A DNA stretch of 44,722 nucleotides, taken from NCBI GenBank assembly GCA_937877535.1, contig CALFJF010000050.1, positions 1 to 44,722 on the forward strand. Direction: 5' to 3'. The stretch is from an uncultured Treponema sp. (lineage in GTDB: Bacteria; Spirochaetota; Spirochaetia; Treponematales; Treponemataceae). The notes under the pieces were generated by a model. It ran no database searches, had not been told where the DNA came from, and saw only the letters and a program-made list of their open reading frames with translations. Positions 7,251 to 15,277 of the stretch are shown here, one piece after another. The translations under genes were made by a program, and so were the position numbers. Each line of letters opens with the position of its first letter. Position 1 is the stretch's first letter.

Positions 7251-9224
7251 TTAATCGGAAACCTTGATAAACTCAATGTCATCAAAGTTGCCCCAACAAT
7301 CGGGCTTTGCGTCAAGGTAGATTCCAACCGTTGCCTTGCCGCCCTTCACAGGAACACGAATTTTGTACTGCTTCCATTCGTTCCAGCCAGTATTTGTGAT
7401 TTTTGACGTAATCTGCTTTTTTCCGTTTCCGTAATTTGCCGCAAACAAGCGAATGTTGTTCTCGCCGCCTCCGCCCATTGCCCAAACTGAAAGTTCGTAA
7501 GTCCCGTCAGAAAGCCCTGAAACGTCTTGCGTAAGAACAGACTGGAATCCTTTGTCGAGCCAGTATTTATAAGTCCATTTTCCAGTATGCGCGTTGCCTT
7601 TGTTGTTTTCCATAAAACATGCCGCGCCAGGTCCATTCAATTTCCACGCACCCAATTTGCCGCTCTCGAAAGACGGGTCTTCAAGAACGTTTACTTTGTC
7701 CGTTACCGTAACAGTTGCCTTTGCCACAAACGAAACGCCAGAAATCAAACCGTTTACGCTCACTTTTCCAACTTTTTGATTTTTCCAATCAATCGAATCC
7801 CATTTTACGTCAACAAGTCCTTCGCTGTCGTTTGTGTAAATCACTTTGATTTTTTGAGGAAGCGAGGGAGTTTCTCCTGGAAGAACCGTAAATTCCAACT
7901 CTTCCGCGAGCGCGTAGGGAGAAAAATTGCTTCCGTTTTTGGCAGAACCGCCCCAGGCATTTTCAACTTCGCCCTTTCCTCCCACAAGATTGTAAACCGC
8001 AAGAGAAGGAAGCACTTTTCCGTCAAAACTGAACAAGGCTTGATTTTCCCACGTGTTTCCTTCGGTCGCAGAAAGATTCGCTCCTTTTGTGAGAATTGCG
8101 TCCGCTTCCCAATAGAACACGCCGATTCCGCCTTTTACGCTCGCCACCGTCGCAATGATGTCGCGCAATTCGCTCGCCTGACCTTGCACGCTCGGAACAT
8201 AGCCATGCGCTTCGTCCGAATACACTTGAAACACATTTCCCTGCGCGTCGCCGTTTTCTTCGGTAAACGCATACGCCGTTTCCACAACAGCCATTTCTTT
8301 TCCGTAACGTTTTGAGATGAATTCGAGATTCGCTTTGAGGTCGTCCATTGAGCCGTGCCAGTACGGATAGAACGAAAGCCCGATGATGTCGTAGTCGATT
8401 TTTGCTTTTTTCACGTTGTCAAAGACATATTTGTACAAATCTTGCTTTCCGCCGTCAGCCAAGTGAATGACAATTTTGATTTTGTCGCCATTTTTTGCGC
8501 CACGCACACCTTTTGACGCGCGGTCGAGAAGGCGCACAAATTGTTTCATTCCGCCGATTTTTGCTTTTGGGTCTTCGCTCCAAGTCTGACCAATCGGCCA
8601 CATAAACCCAGAATTGAGTTCGTTTCCGATTTGAACGCTGTCGGGAGTCGCGCCCTCTTTTGTGAAGCGGTCAATCGTTTCGCGCGTGAATTTTTCGACT
8701 TCCGCTTCAAGTTGCTTCGCGGAGAGATTTTTCCAATCCTGTGGCATTTTCTGCTTTCCGGGGTCTGCCCAAAAGTCCGAATAATGAAAGTCGAGCATGA
8801 ATTTTAAGCCCGCCGCTTTGATGCGTTTTGCAATGCGCAAGTCGGTTTCAATCGTGTTGTCGCCCCCGCCCATTTTCTCGCCTTTTTTTGCGATGACCTT
8901 GCCGTTCACGTCTTTCACATCGTTTTCGTAGGTCGGATTGTTCCACAAGCGGATTCGGACATAATTCACGCCGTTTTCCTTGAGAATCTCAAAGATGTCG
9001 GCTTCCCTTCCCTGCGCGTTGTAGAATTTGCCGCCCGTTTTTTCGATTTGGTCAATCATCGAAATGTCAACGCCCCGCATAAAGTCGTCGGAAATGCCAT
9101 CGACTTTTTCCACGAGGATTTTCTGCGACACGGCTTCAGACGCTTTTGCACCCACCGCCGCAAAAGCAGGAAATGCCGTAGCCGCCAAAACTAGAGCCGC
9201 TGCCGCACTGATGCACTTTTTCAT
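7251..9224 (-). CDS. Secreted GH53 endo-beta-1,4-galactanase with Ig-like and CBM61-like domains
   Basis: A 657-residue protein with a Sec signal peptide (ATAFPAFAA). Residues about 45-415 are GH53, with acid/base Glu202 in GNELNSG and nucleophile Glu315 in VVETAYAF. Residues about 440-507 resemble a bacterial Ig-like Big_4 domain (VDVKWDSIDW, VSVNGLISGVSF). Residues about 512-655 (EDPSFESGKLGAWK to WGNFDDIEF) resemble CBM61, the galactan-binding module known on GH53 enzymes. The ATG at 9224 has a GGGGGAG site directly upstream and starts a clean signal peptide; an ATG at 9254 is possible but adds a lysine-rich tail. It is the first gene of the operon, behind a LacI-type-operator promoter. 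Confidence 0.93.
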   Translation of the reverse strand: MKKCISAAAALVLAATAFPAFAAVGAKASEAVSQKILVEKVDGISDDFMRGVDISMIDQIEKTGGKFYNAQGREADIFEILKENGVNYVRIRLWNNPTYENDVKDVNGKVIAKKGEKMGGGDNTIETDLRIAKRIKAAGLKFMLDFHYSDFWADPGKQKMPQDWKNLSAKQLEAEVEKFTRETIDRFTKEGATPDSVQIGNELNSGFMWPIGQTWSEDPKAKIGGMKQFVRLLDRASKGVRGAKNGDKIKIVIHLADGGKQDLYKYVFDNVKKAKIDYDIIGLSFYPYWHGSMDDLKANLEFISKRYGKEMAVVETAYAFTEENGDAQGNVFQVYSDEAHGYVPSVQGQASELRDIIATVASVKGGIGVFYWEADAILTKGANLSATEGNTWENQALFSFDGKVLPSLAVYNLVGGKGEVENAWGGSAKNGSNFSPYALAEELEFTVLPGETPSLPQKIKVIYTNDSEGLVDVKWDSIDWKNQKVGKVSVNGLISGVSFVAKATVTVTDKVNVLEDPSFESGKLGAWKLNGPGAACFMENNKGNAHTGKWTYKYWLDKGFQSVLTQDVSGLSDGTYELSVWAMGGGGENNIRLFAANYGNGKKQITSKITNTGWNEWKQYKIRVPVKGGKATVGIYLDAKPDCWGNFDDIEFIKVSD

Positions 9225-9262
9225 CGCTCCCCCTTTTCCCTTTTTTGCAACCATATTTCGTT

Positions 9263-9282
9263 TTGCGCAATCGGTTGCTCTT
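9263..9282. promoter_or_regulatory. LacI-type operator O2 (downstream of galactan promoter)
   Basis: A CG-centred imperfect palindrome, left arm TTGCGCAAT and right arm GTTGCTCTT, centre at 9272/9273. It is 31 bp, about three helical turns, from operator O1 and lies just downstream of the predicted transcription start, where a repressor would block or loop with O1. Confidence 0.7.
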
Positions 9283-9292
9283 ATTTTTATTC

Positions 9293-9321
9293 AATGTACA
9301 ACCGATTGCGCAAATTGTCAA
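9293..9321 (-). promoter_or_regulatory. Galactan operon promoter with LacI-type operator O1 in its spacer
   Basis: Minus strand: TTGACA (9321-9316), 17-bp spacer, TACATT (9298-9293), start near 9286. The palindrome ATGTACAAC-CG-ATTGCGCAA (9294-9313) fills the spacer. Its CG centre is 17.5 bp from the -35 edge, identical to the galT promoter at 13237-13265. A bound LacI-family repressor would exclude RNA polymerase. Confidence 0.85.
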
Positions 9322-9389
9322 ACTATTTTTTTTTGAATTTTTACATTTTTTTTGAACAAAAGCGACTTTTTATATATTTGATTTTGCGC

Positions 9390-9416
9390 AAAAAAATTCC
9401 CGCAAAAACGCGGGAA
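9390..9416 (-). terminator. Terminator of the galTMK operon
   Basis: On the minus strand TTCCCGC (9416-9410) and GCGGGAA (9403-9397) form a 7-bp stem followed by a run of T residues (9396-9390). It lies 14 nt past the galK stop. Confidence 0.85.
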
Positions 9417-9429
9417 CAACACATTTTTG

Positions 9430-10626
9430 TTAAATCACACGCGAAACGCCGTCGCCAGAAGAGCAGGCAAAAAATCCCGCTTCGTAGCCAATTTCTTTTG
9501 TGTACGCCTTTTGAACGTTTTTAATAAAAGAGTCGAGCGCGTCTTTATGCACAAGCGCAATCGCGCAACCGCCAAATCCTGCGCCCGTCATTCGTGCGCC
9601 AAGGCAGCCGTGTTCGTTTTGCGCCGCGAACGCAAGCGTGTCAAGTTCTTTTCCTGTAACCTCGTAATCCTCTTTGAGCGAGCGGTGGGAAGCATTTAGC
9701 AGTTGTCCGAGTTTTTCAAGATTTCCATTTTTGAGAGCCGCCGCCGAAGCAATCACGCGCTCATTTTCGCTCACGCAATGTCTAACTCGCTTTTTGAGAA
9801 TCGAATCGGAAATCAATTCTTCCGCTTTTGAAAGCAGTTCGCTTTTTAACTCGCAAAGCGAATTTATTTTGATTCCACCCTCGTTCAGGATTTTGAGAGC
9901 CTCTTCGCACTGACTTCTTCGCTCGTTGTATTTTGAATCAGCGAGACGGCGGACTTTATTTGTGTTCATCACAACAAAGCGATAATCGCCCAAAACGAGC
10001 GGCGCGTACTCAAAATCAAGCGTTGCGCAGTCAAGCATCATCGCCGTGTCTTTTTTTCCATTCGCGATTATAAATTGGTCCATGATTCCGCAATTTACGC
10101 CCATAAACTCATGTTCGCTTTGTTGACCAAGAAGCGCGATGTCTTTTCGGGAAATCCCAAAGCCAAACAATTCGCTCACCGCCCAAGCAAAACCACATTC
10201 AAGCGCACTCGAAGACGAAATGCCGCCTCCTGCGGGAATGTTGCTCGCCATCAAAATCTCAAATCCTGCGTCAAAACGAAGTCCGCGCGAAAGCAACTGC
10301 GAAATAATGCCGTTCAAATAATTTGCGTAACCGTCCTCTTTTTTGAATTTGAATTCGCCGTCCAAATCAAACTCAAGTCGCCCCGGAAAACGAATATCGT
10401 CGTACACGGCTTTTCTGTCCGCGCGCTTACGAATCGCAACAAAAAGGCTTCGGTCGATTGCAGCGGGAAAAACTTTGCCACCGTTATAGTCAATATGTTC
10501 GCCGATTATGTTTATACGCGCTGGCGACGAATAAACATGCGCTCCGTCGCTTCCGCCGTACAATTTGTAAAAAGACGCAAGCAATCCCTCCGCCGTATAT
10601 TCTGCATCAGTAAGAGATTTTGCCAT
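9430..10626 (-). CDS. galK: Galactokinase
   Basis: A 398-residue GHMP kinase that phosphorylates alpha-D-galactose to galactose 1-phosphate with ATP in the cytoplasm, the first committed Leloir step. Residues 36-49 carry the galactokinase signature (ARINIIGEHIDYNGG) and residues 131-142 the GHMP ATP-binding motif (PAGGGISSSSAL). The C-terminal GARMTGAGFGGCAI motif is also present. Length fits the family. The ATG at 10626 has a GGAGG site 5 nt away; the earlier ATG at 10638 overlaps that site. Third gene of the operon behind galT and galM, ended by the hairpin at 9390-9416. Confidence 0.97.
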   Translation of the reverse strand: MAKSLTDAEYTAEGLLASFYKLYGGSDGAHVYSSPARINIIGEHIDYNGGKVFPAAIDRSLFVAIRKRADRKAVYDDIRFPGRLEFDLDGEFKFKKEDGYANYLNGIISQLLSRGLRFDAGFEILMASNIPAGGGISSSSALECGFAWAVSELFGFGISRKDIALLGQQSEHEFMGVNCGIMDQFIIANGKKDTAMMLDCATLDFEYAPLVLGDYRFVVMNTNKVRRLADSKYNERRSQCEEALKILNEGGIKINSLCELKSELLSKAEELISDSILKKRVRHCVSENERVIASAAALKNGNLEKLGQLLNASHRSLKEDYEVTGKELDTLAFAAQNEHGCLGARMTGAGFGGCAIALVHKDALDSFIKNVQKAYTKEIGYEAGFFACSSGDGVSRVI

Positions 10627-10678
10627 ATATTCCTCCATTAAAAATAAAAAATGTTTTCAATCAATTTCAAAATTGCCG

Positions 10679-11686
10679 TTACACAAAATCGAACGAAAAT
10701 TCCGTTACGCTTCTAAATGTGTCGCCCGCTTTCAAAATGACCGACGGAAATGCGGGCGTGTTCAACGAATTGGGGAAAAAGCCCGTTTCAAAGCACAGTC
10801 CGTCGCGATTTTTGTGAATCGCTCCGCCTTTTCCTTTTACGCCTTCAAGAAAATTTCCGCTGTAAAAATGAAGCGCGGGAGCATCTGTGCGGATTTTCAT
10901 TTTGATTTTTTCGCCCAAAACTTCAGCGACTGGCACGATTTTTCCGTTCGCATTCGTTTCAAAAGAATGGTCGTAGCCAAAACTCGGCTCGCCTTCAAGA
11001 CGCGAAATGTCTTTTTTTACTTCTTTTCCGTTCAAAAAATCCCACGGAGTTCCTTGTACCAAAATCAATTTTCCCGTTGGAATTAAATGCGCTCCCGCTT
11101 CCGCGACTTTTTTGCAAAAAATTTTCACAACGTGATGCAACGCGCTTCCGCTTCCGTTCAAATTAAAATAAGCGTGATTCGTTGGAGCAAAAGGCGTGTC
11201 CGCATCCGATTTTGCCTCATATTCGATTTTGAGCGTATTTTCTTCAAAAATCGTGTAGCGCACAAAAACGTCAAGATTTCCAGGAAAACCTTGCTCGCCA
11301 GCCACGCTTTTTCTAAAAAACTCAACGCCATTTTTTAGTGCGCGCGAATTCCAGATTTGCTTTTCCCACCGAAAAAATCCGCCGTGAAGGCAATTTTTTC
11401 CGTCATTTGAATCGAGTTTGTACGATTTTCCGTTCAACTCAAACGAAGCATTGGCAATTCTATTTGCAACCCGCCCCACAATCGCCCCGTGAGAGCCAAC
11501 TCCTGCCAAAAATCCGTCAGCCGTGTCGTACCCCAAAAGAACGTCGGTTTTGTTTCCGTTTTTGTCAAAAACAAAGATTTTTGCGAGTGTTGCGCCAAGT
11601 TCCATTGCAACAAACTCGATTTTTTTTGAAGAAACACTCCAACTTTTTGAGCCAGAAATTCCGCCTTCTTTTACAAAAACTTCCAT
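10679..11686 (-). CDS. galM: Aldose 1-epimerase (galactose mutarotase)
   Basis: A 335-residue protein that interconverts beta- and alpha-D-galactose, supplying GalK with the alpha anomer. Catalytic features are visible: the conserved histidine in TNHAYFNLNGSG and the base glutamate in the C-terminal LCFETGFFPNSLN segment, plus the substrate-loop NCLHGG. It has no signal peptide, so it is cytoplasmic. It lies 40 nt after galT with only a weak ribosome-binding site (GGA about 9 nt upstream) and 52 nt before galK. Confidence 0.95.
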   Translation of the reverse strand: MEVFVKEGGISGSKSWSVSSKKIEFVAMELGATLAKIFVFDKNGNKTDVLLGYDTADGFLAGVGSHGAIVGRVANRIANASFELNGKSYKLDSNDGKNCLHGGFFRWEKQIWNSRALKNGVEFFRKSVAGEQGFPGNLDVFVRYTIFEENTLKIEYEAKSDADTPFAPTNHAYFNLNGSGSALHHVVKIFCKKVAEAGAHLIPTGKLILVQGTPWDFLNGKEVKKDISRLEGEPSFGYDHSFETNANGKIVPVAEVLGEKIKMKIRTDAPALHFYSGNFLEGVKGKGGAIHKNRDGLCFETGFFPNSLNTPAFPSVILKAGDTFRSVTEFSFDFV

Positions 11687-11726
11687 ATTATTATCCGAAT
11701 TTTGAAAATCTTAACGTCAAAGTTTT

Positions 11727-13229
11727 TCAAAGCGATGTTACGAATCGCAAAAATGCTGCGCGTCCCGCCTCGTTTTCCTTAAAAACGCCCGCGTGAGAAA
11801 GCACTTGTCCAAAAACCGCGCCCACTTCTTCCCGAAGCACTTTTGAAGCATTTTCCGCGTTCAATTCACGCCGAGCGCATATTTCTTTTATCCACGAAGC
11901 GTGTTTTGAAAGCGTTTCGTCATTTTCGATTGCCTCGATTTTTCCCGCTCGAACAAAATCCTCAATGAGAGAAAGTTCCGTTTTAAGTCTTGACGGCAAA
12001 ACAGCAAGTCCCATGACTTCGATTAACCCGATATTTTCCTTTTTGATGTGGTGCAACTCCGCGTGCGGATGAAAAACGCCGAGCGGATGCTCATTTGACG
12101 TAATGTTGTTGCGAAGAACCAAATCGAGTTCAAAATCCAAACCGCGCCGACGAGCAATCGGCGTAATCGTGTTATGTGGCACTCCGTCCGTTTCTGAAAA
12201 AATCCCCGCGCTTTCGTCAGTCCATTTTCGCCAATGCAAAAGGATTTTCTCGGAAAGTTCCACGAGTTTTTGCGAGTCTTTTGAGCGCAAGCGAAGAACC
12301 GACATCGGCCATTTTACGATTCCCGCTTCAATTTCAGGATAATCCGAAAACTCGACTTTTTGCTCAATCGGAGCGCGTGCCATTGGAAATTCGTAAGAAC
12401 CGCCCTGAAAATGGTCGTGCGAAAGAATCGAACCGCCCACAATCGGCAAATCCGCGTTTGAACCGAGCGTGTAATGCGGAAAAAGACGCACAAAATCCAA
12501 AAGCCGCTCAAACGTTTTTCGCTCAATTTTCATGGGCGTGTGCCGCGTGTTAAAAACGATGCAATGCTCGTTATAGTAAACATACGGCGAATACTGAAAT
12601 CCCCACGGCTCGCCCGAAAGCACAATCGGAATCACGCGATGATTTCCGCGGGCGGCGTGTCCAGAACGTCCTGCGTAGCCAACATTTTCTGCGCAAAGCA
12701 AACATTTTGGATACGAAATTTGCGCAGCGTTTCTTGCCGCCGCAATATCGCGCGGGTCTTTTTCTGGTTTTGAAAGATTTATCGTAATGTCCAAATCGCC
12801 CCACGGCGTTTCTGACTTCCATTTTACGTCTTTTTTGATGCGGTATCGTTTTATGTAATCTGTGTCTTGACTGAATTTGTAAAACCAATCGGTTGCTTCC
12901 TTTGGAGATTTTTTATATTTTTCCCAAAATGATTTTGAAATTTCAGACGGCTTTGAAACAAAAACCGCCATAAGAAGCGACGTAAAGCGGTCTCTAGCCT
13001 CTGTTCCGTCTTCAAAAATTCCGCGCCGAACGGCATCGTCGCAAAGAAACGTCAAAATGTCTTCAAGGTCTGCTTCAGAAACAGCAGGAATTTCCCCCGC
13101 ACCCTCGTATGAATCACGCGAAAGGTGCATAAGAATCTGATTTCTTGAAAAAATCGCATCTTCTTTTTCGATAAGCCCCGTCAAAATCCCGTATGACACA
13201 AGTCGGTCAATTTGTTCAAAAACGTCCAT
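11727..13229 (-). CDS. galT: UDP-glucose--hexose-1-phosphate uridylyltransferase (type 2 GalT)
   Basis: A 500-residue enzyme that swaps galactose 1-phosphate with UDP-glucose. The N-terminus (MDVFEQIDRLVSYGILTGLI) and length match the larger, Firmicutes-type GalT-2 family rather than the short E. coli type. The segment SILSHDHFQGGSY is the HIT-like active-site region. The start is set at 13229: residues before it do not match the family and the ATG at 13238 falls within the -10 box. The predicted transcription start (about 13230) coincides with this ATG and there is no ribosome-binding site, so the mRNA is probably leaderless. First gene of galT-galM-galK; no galE is in the window. Confidence 0.93.
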   Translation of the reverse strand: MDVFEQIDRLVSYGILTGLIEKEDAIFSRNQILMHLSRDSYEGAGEIPAVSEADLEDILTFLCDDAVRRGIFEDGTEARDRFTSLLMAVFVSKPSEISKSFWEKYKKSPKEATDWFYKFSQDTDYIKRYRIKKDVKWKSETPWGDLDITINLSKPEKDPRDIAAARNAAQISYPKCLLCAENVGYAGRSGHAARGNHRVIPIVLSGEPWGFQYSPYVYYNEHCIVFNTRHTPMKIERKTFERLLDFVRLFPHYTLGSNADLPIVGGSILSHDHFQGGSYEFPMARAPIEQKVEFSDYPEIEAGIVKWPMSVLRLRSKDSQKLVELSEKILLHWRKWTDESAGIFSETDGVPHNTITPIARRRGLDFELDLVLRNNITSNEHPLGVFHPHAELHHIKKENIGLIEVMGLAVLPSRLKTELSLIEDFVRAGKIEAIENDETLSKHASWIKEICARRELNAENASKVLREEVGAVFGQVLSHAGVFKENEAGRAAFLRFVTSL

Positions 13230-13236
13230 GTAAATC

Positions 13237-13265
13237 ATTGTGCAACCGATTGCGCATTTTGTCAA
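13237..13265 (-). promoter_or_regulatory. galT promoter with LacI-type operator in its spacer
   Basis: Minus strand: TTGACA (13265-13260), 17-bp spacer, CACAAT (13242-13237). The palindrome TTGTGCAAC-CG-ATTGCGCAT (13238-13257) sits in the spacer with the same offset as in the galactan promoter at 9293-9321. This points to one repressor for both operons. Confidence 0.85.
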
Positions 13266-13320
13266 TTCAAAAAAAAGAATAGAACTATAAGAAATTCAAG
13301 AAAAGTGCTACAATTTTTCC

Positions 13321-13848
13321 ATGAATGAGAGGATTTTTTTTGCTCCAGTTTTGGTATTTTTTTTGATAGCATTTTTTTCATGCTCGTCAACAAAAGTAAC
13401 GTTCCACGAAGTTTCCTCGATTTCAGAACTCGAAGGGCTTTGGATTTCAAACGACGGACAAATAATCGAATATCCGCTTGAATCTGGTGAAAAACGATTT
13501 TTTCGATATTCGCGCCCGCCACTCGACGTAACGGACTCTTTTTTGAAAAAAGCAACCGAATTTGGGCTTTCAAAAGAAAACGCTTGGGCAAAACGATTTT
13601 CTTTAATCGACAATTTTCCTGTTTTGGATTCAAACGAGTCGCAAAAAGGCGAACGGCTTTTTCTTTCAAAAAAACGGATTTTCTCCGAAAAGTCAATTCT
13701 TGCGTCAGAAATCGTGGCAATGCAAAATCTTGGGATTTTTTTGATTTCTGACGACGGAGCAATTTTGAAAATAAACGAAAAATTCAAACTTTTTTCCGAA
13801 AAATTCGATGACGAGGAAATCGCAGGCGAGTTTTGGAGGCAAAAATGA
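13321..13848 (+). CDS. Short lipoprotein, unknown function
   Basis: A 175-residue lipoprotein with signal IAFFSC (Cys21). The mature part has WISNDGQIIEYPLESGEK and later LGIFLISDDGAILKINEKF, which suggests a small beta-propeller-like or lipocalin-like repeat, but no family is recognised. A TACAAT -10 at 13309-13314 lies 6 nt before the ATG and there is no ribosome-binding site, so translation may start on a leaderless mRNA. The stop overlaps the next start (ATGA), coupling it to the patatin-like gene and then to a Fur-family regulator. The set probably forms one operon of treponemal type. Confidence 0.7.
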   Translation: MNERIFFAPVLVFFLIAFFSCSSTKVTFHEVSSISELEGLWISNDGQIIEYPLESGEKRFFRYSRPPLDVTDSFLKKATEFGLSKENAWAKRFSLIDNFPVLDSNESQKGERLFLSKKRIFSEKSILASEIVAMQNLGIFLISDDGAILKINEKFKLFSEKFDDEEIAGEFWRQK

Positions 13849-14729
13849 ATCGCGTTTTTGTTTTGATTTTGTTTTTTTTGCATTTGTGTGCACCCGCGTT
13901 TTTTGAGCCGTGGGGAATTGTTTTTTCTGGCGGAGGCGGAAAAGGCGCGTATGAAGTGGGCGTGTACAAAGCACTTTGTGAGCGAGGAATTGCTCAACGC
14001 GCACTTGCCCTTTCTGGCTCAAGCGTGGGCGCGTTGAATTCCGCGCTTTTTGTTTGTGAAGGAATCGAAAAAGCGGAAGAGATTTGGCGCACAATCGTTC
14101 CAGACGAATTGACAAAAGACGATTCGCTCATTTCGCAAGAAGGACTTTCGGAAATCGTTGAAAGCGTAAACGTTTCTCGTTTCAAAAACCTCGCTTCTCC
14201 AGACGTGTACGTTACGACGGTTCGCAGTCGGCTTTTTATTCTAAAACTCCTTACGGCAACGCCAGGAAGTTACGCGCACCGTTTTCTGCTCAACAAAAGC
14301 GAAAGCGAAGATGAAATCCGAAGGCTTTTGCTTGCAACGAGCGCGTTTCCGATTTTGACCGACCCCGTGATTCTTTCCGACGGACACAGGCACGAAGACG
14401 GCGGAAACGAAGCAATGGGCGGCGACAACACGCCGATTTTTCCGATTATCGAAGAGCATCCAGAAGTCAAAAAAATCATCGTTGTTTACCTTGAACACCA
14501 ACCGTCACGAAGAATCCGCGCAATCGACTACGAACAAATTGAACTCGTGGAGATTATTCCAAAAATCGACTTGGGTGGCATTTTGGAAGGAACGGCAAAT
14601 TTTACAAGCGAAAGAATCAATCTGTTGATTCGACAAGGCTACGAAGACGCTTCGTGGATTTTGGAGCAAAAAGGAATAAAAAGCGTTGCGCCGTGGTGGT
14701 TTGAAGACGTTTCCGAGGTCAAAAAATGA
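13845..14729 (+). CDS. Patatin-like phospholipase
   Basis: A 294-residue protein with a hydrophobic N-terminus (RVFVLILFFLHLCAPAFF) that is a signal peptide or anchor. The patatin core follows: oxyanion motif GGGGKGAYE (about 29-37), nucleophile serine in GSSVGALN, and catalytic aspartate in DGGN. Such enzymes hydrolyse acyl chains from phospholipids; location is probably periplasmic or membrane-attached. GGAGG precedes the ATG at 13845. It overlaps the upstream lipoprotein by 4 nt and the downstream Fur-family gene by 4 nt, so all three are translationally coupled. The substrate is not evident. Confidence 0.88.
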   Translation: MNRVFVLILFFLHLCAPAFFEPWGIVFSGGGGKGAYEVGVYKALCERGIAQRALALSGSSVGALNSALFVCEGIEKAEEIWRTIVPDELTKDDSLISQEGLSEIVESVNVSRFKNLASPDVYVTTVRSRLFILKLLTATPGSYAHRFLLNKSESEDEIRRLLLATSAFPILTDPVILSDGHRHEDGGNEAMGGDNTPIFPIIEEHPEVKKIIVVYLEHQPSRRIRAIDYEQIELVEIIPKIDLGGILEGTANFTSERINLLIRQGYEDASWILEQKGIKSVAPWWFEDVSEVKK

Positions 14730-15148
14730 AAACGTACCGCACGCAACAACGAGATTTTATTATTCACTTTTTGGAGCAAACGGCGGGGCGACATTTTACC
14801 GTCGAAGAAGTCCACGAGCATTTGCTCAAAAATGGAAACAAAGTCGGAATCGCCACCGTTTACAGAAGAATCGAGCGGCTTGTTTCTGAAGGACTTGTTG
14901 CAAAATACGAAAATGGCAACGGCGAAGCCGCGTGTTTTCAATACACGGGAAGCGGTTGCCTTGAAAGCGAACATTTTCACTTAAAATGCGAAAAATGCAA
15001 TTCGCTCATACATCTTGAATGTTCGGAACTTTCGCAAATCGCCTCGCATTTACTTGAATCGCACGGATTCAAATTAAATCCGCTTAGAACGGTTTTTCAC
15101 GGACTTTGTTCCGAATGTGCAAAAATTGACGCTCAAACTCAAAGTTAA
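14726..15148 (+). CDS. Fur-family metal- or peroxide-responsive regulator
   Basis: A 140-residue regulator. The winged helix-turn-helix covers about residues 5-65 (FTVEEVHEHL, VGIATVYRRIERL), and the C-terminal domain carries HFHLKCEKC and a second CSEC pair, which form the structural zinc site. Histidines in SEHFHLKC would be part of the regulatory metal site. Sequence cannot decide between Fur, Zur and PerR. It starts at an ATGA overlap with the patatin gene. No Fur box was recognised upstream of the operon. Neighbouring metal transporters are absent. Confidence 0.9.
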   Translation: MKTYRTQQRDFIIHFLEQTAGRHFTVEEVHEHLLKNGNKVGIATVYRRIERLVSEGLVAKYENGNGEAACFQYTGSGCLESEHFHLKCEKCNSLIHLECSELSQIASHLLESHGFKLNPLRTVFHGLCSECAKIDAQTQS

Positions 15149-15158
15149 AAATGTTATG

Positions 15159-15220
15159 AAAAGTATGTTTCCGCTACGGTGGTTTCGACAGGCTCAACCA
15201 CCAATTTTCAGCATACTTTT
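15159..15220. repeat. Nested palindromic repeat between fur-like gene and aroDE
   Basis: An outer stem AAAAGTATG (15159-15167) with CATACTTTT (15212-15220) encloses an inner stem GGTGGTT (15178-15184) with AACCACC (15196-15202) around TTCGACAGGCT-type sequence. The inner unit is one of six related elements in the window. It may end the upstream operon. Confidence 0.65.
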
Positions 15221-15277
15221 GATAAAATTACCAAAAATGGTATTATTTTTTTTGAAAGGATTTTTTTGGAGGATTGT

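Noticed and set aside
11727..13265. galT start at 13265
   Set aside because: It would begin upstream of the -35 box, and the 12 added residues are not in the family.
13833..13844. Earlier in-frame start for the patatin-like protein
   Set aside because: The ATG at 13845 has GGAGG at good spacing and begins a clean signal sequence.
15149..15277. CRISPR array or riboswitch in the gap before aroDE
   Set aside because: The repeat unit occurs once here; the structure is a simple nested palindrome with no regular spacers.
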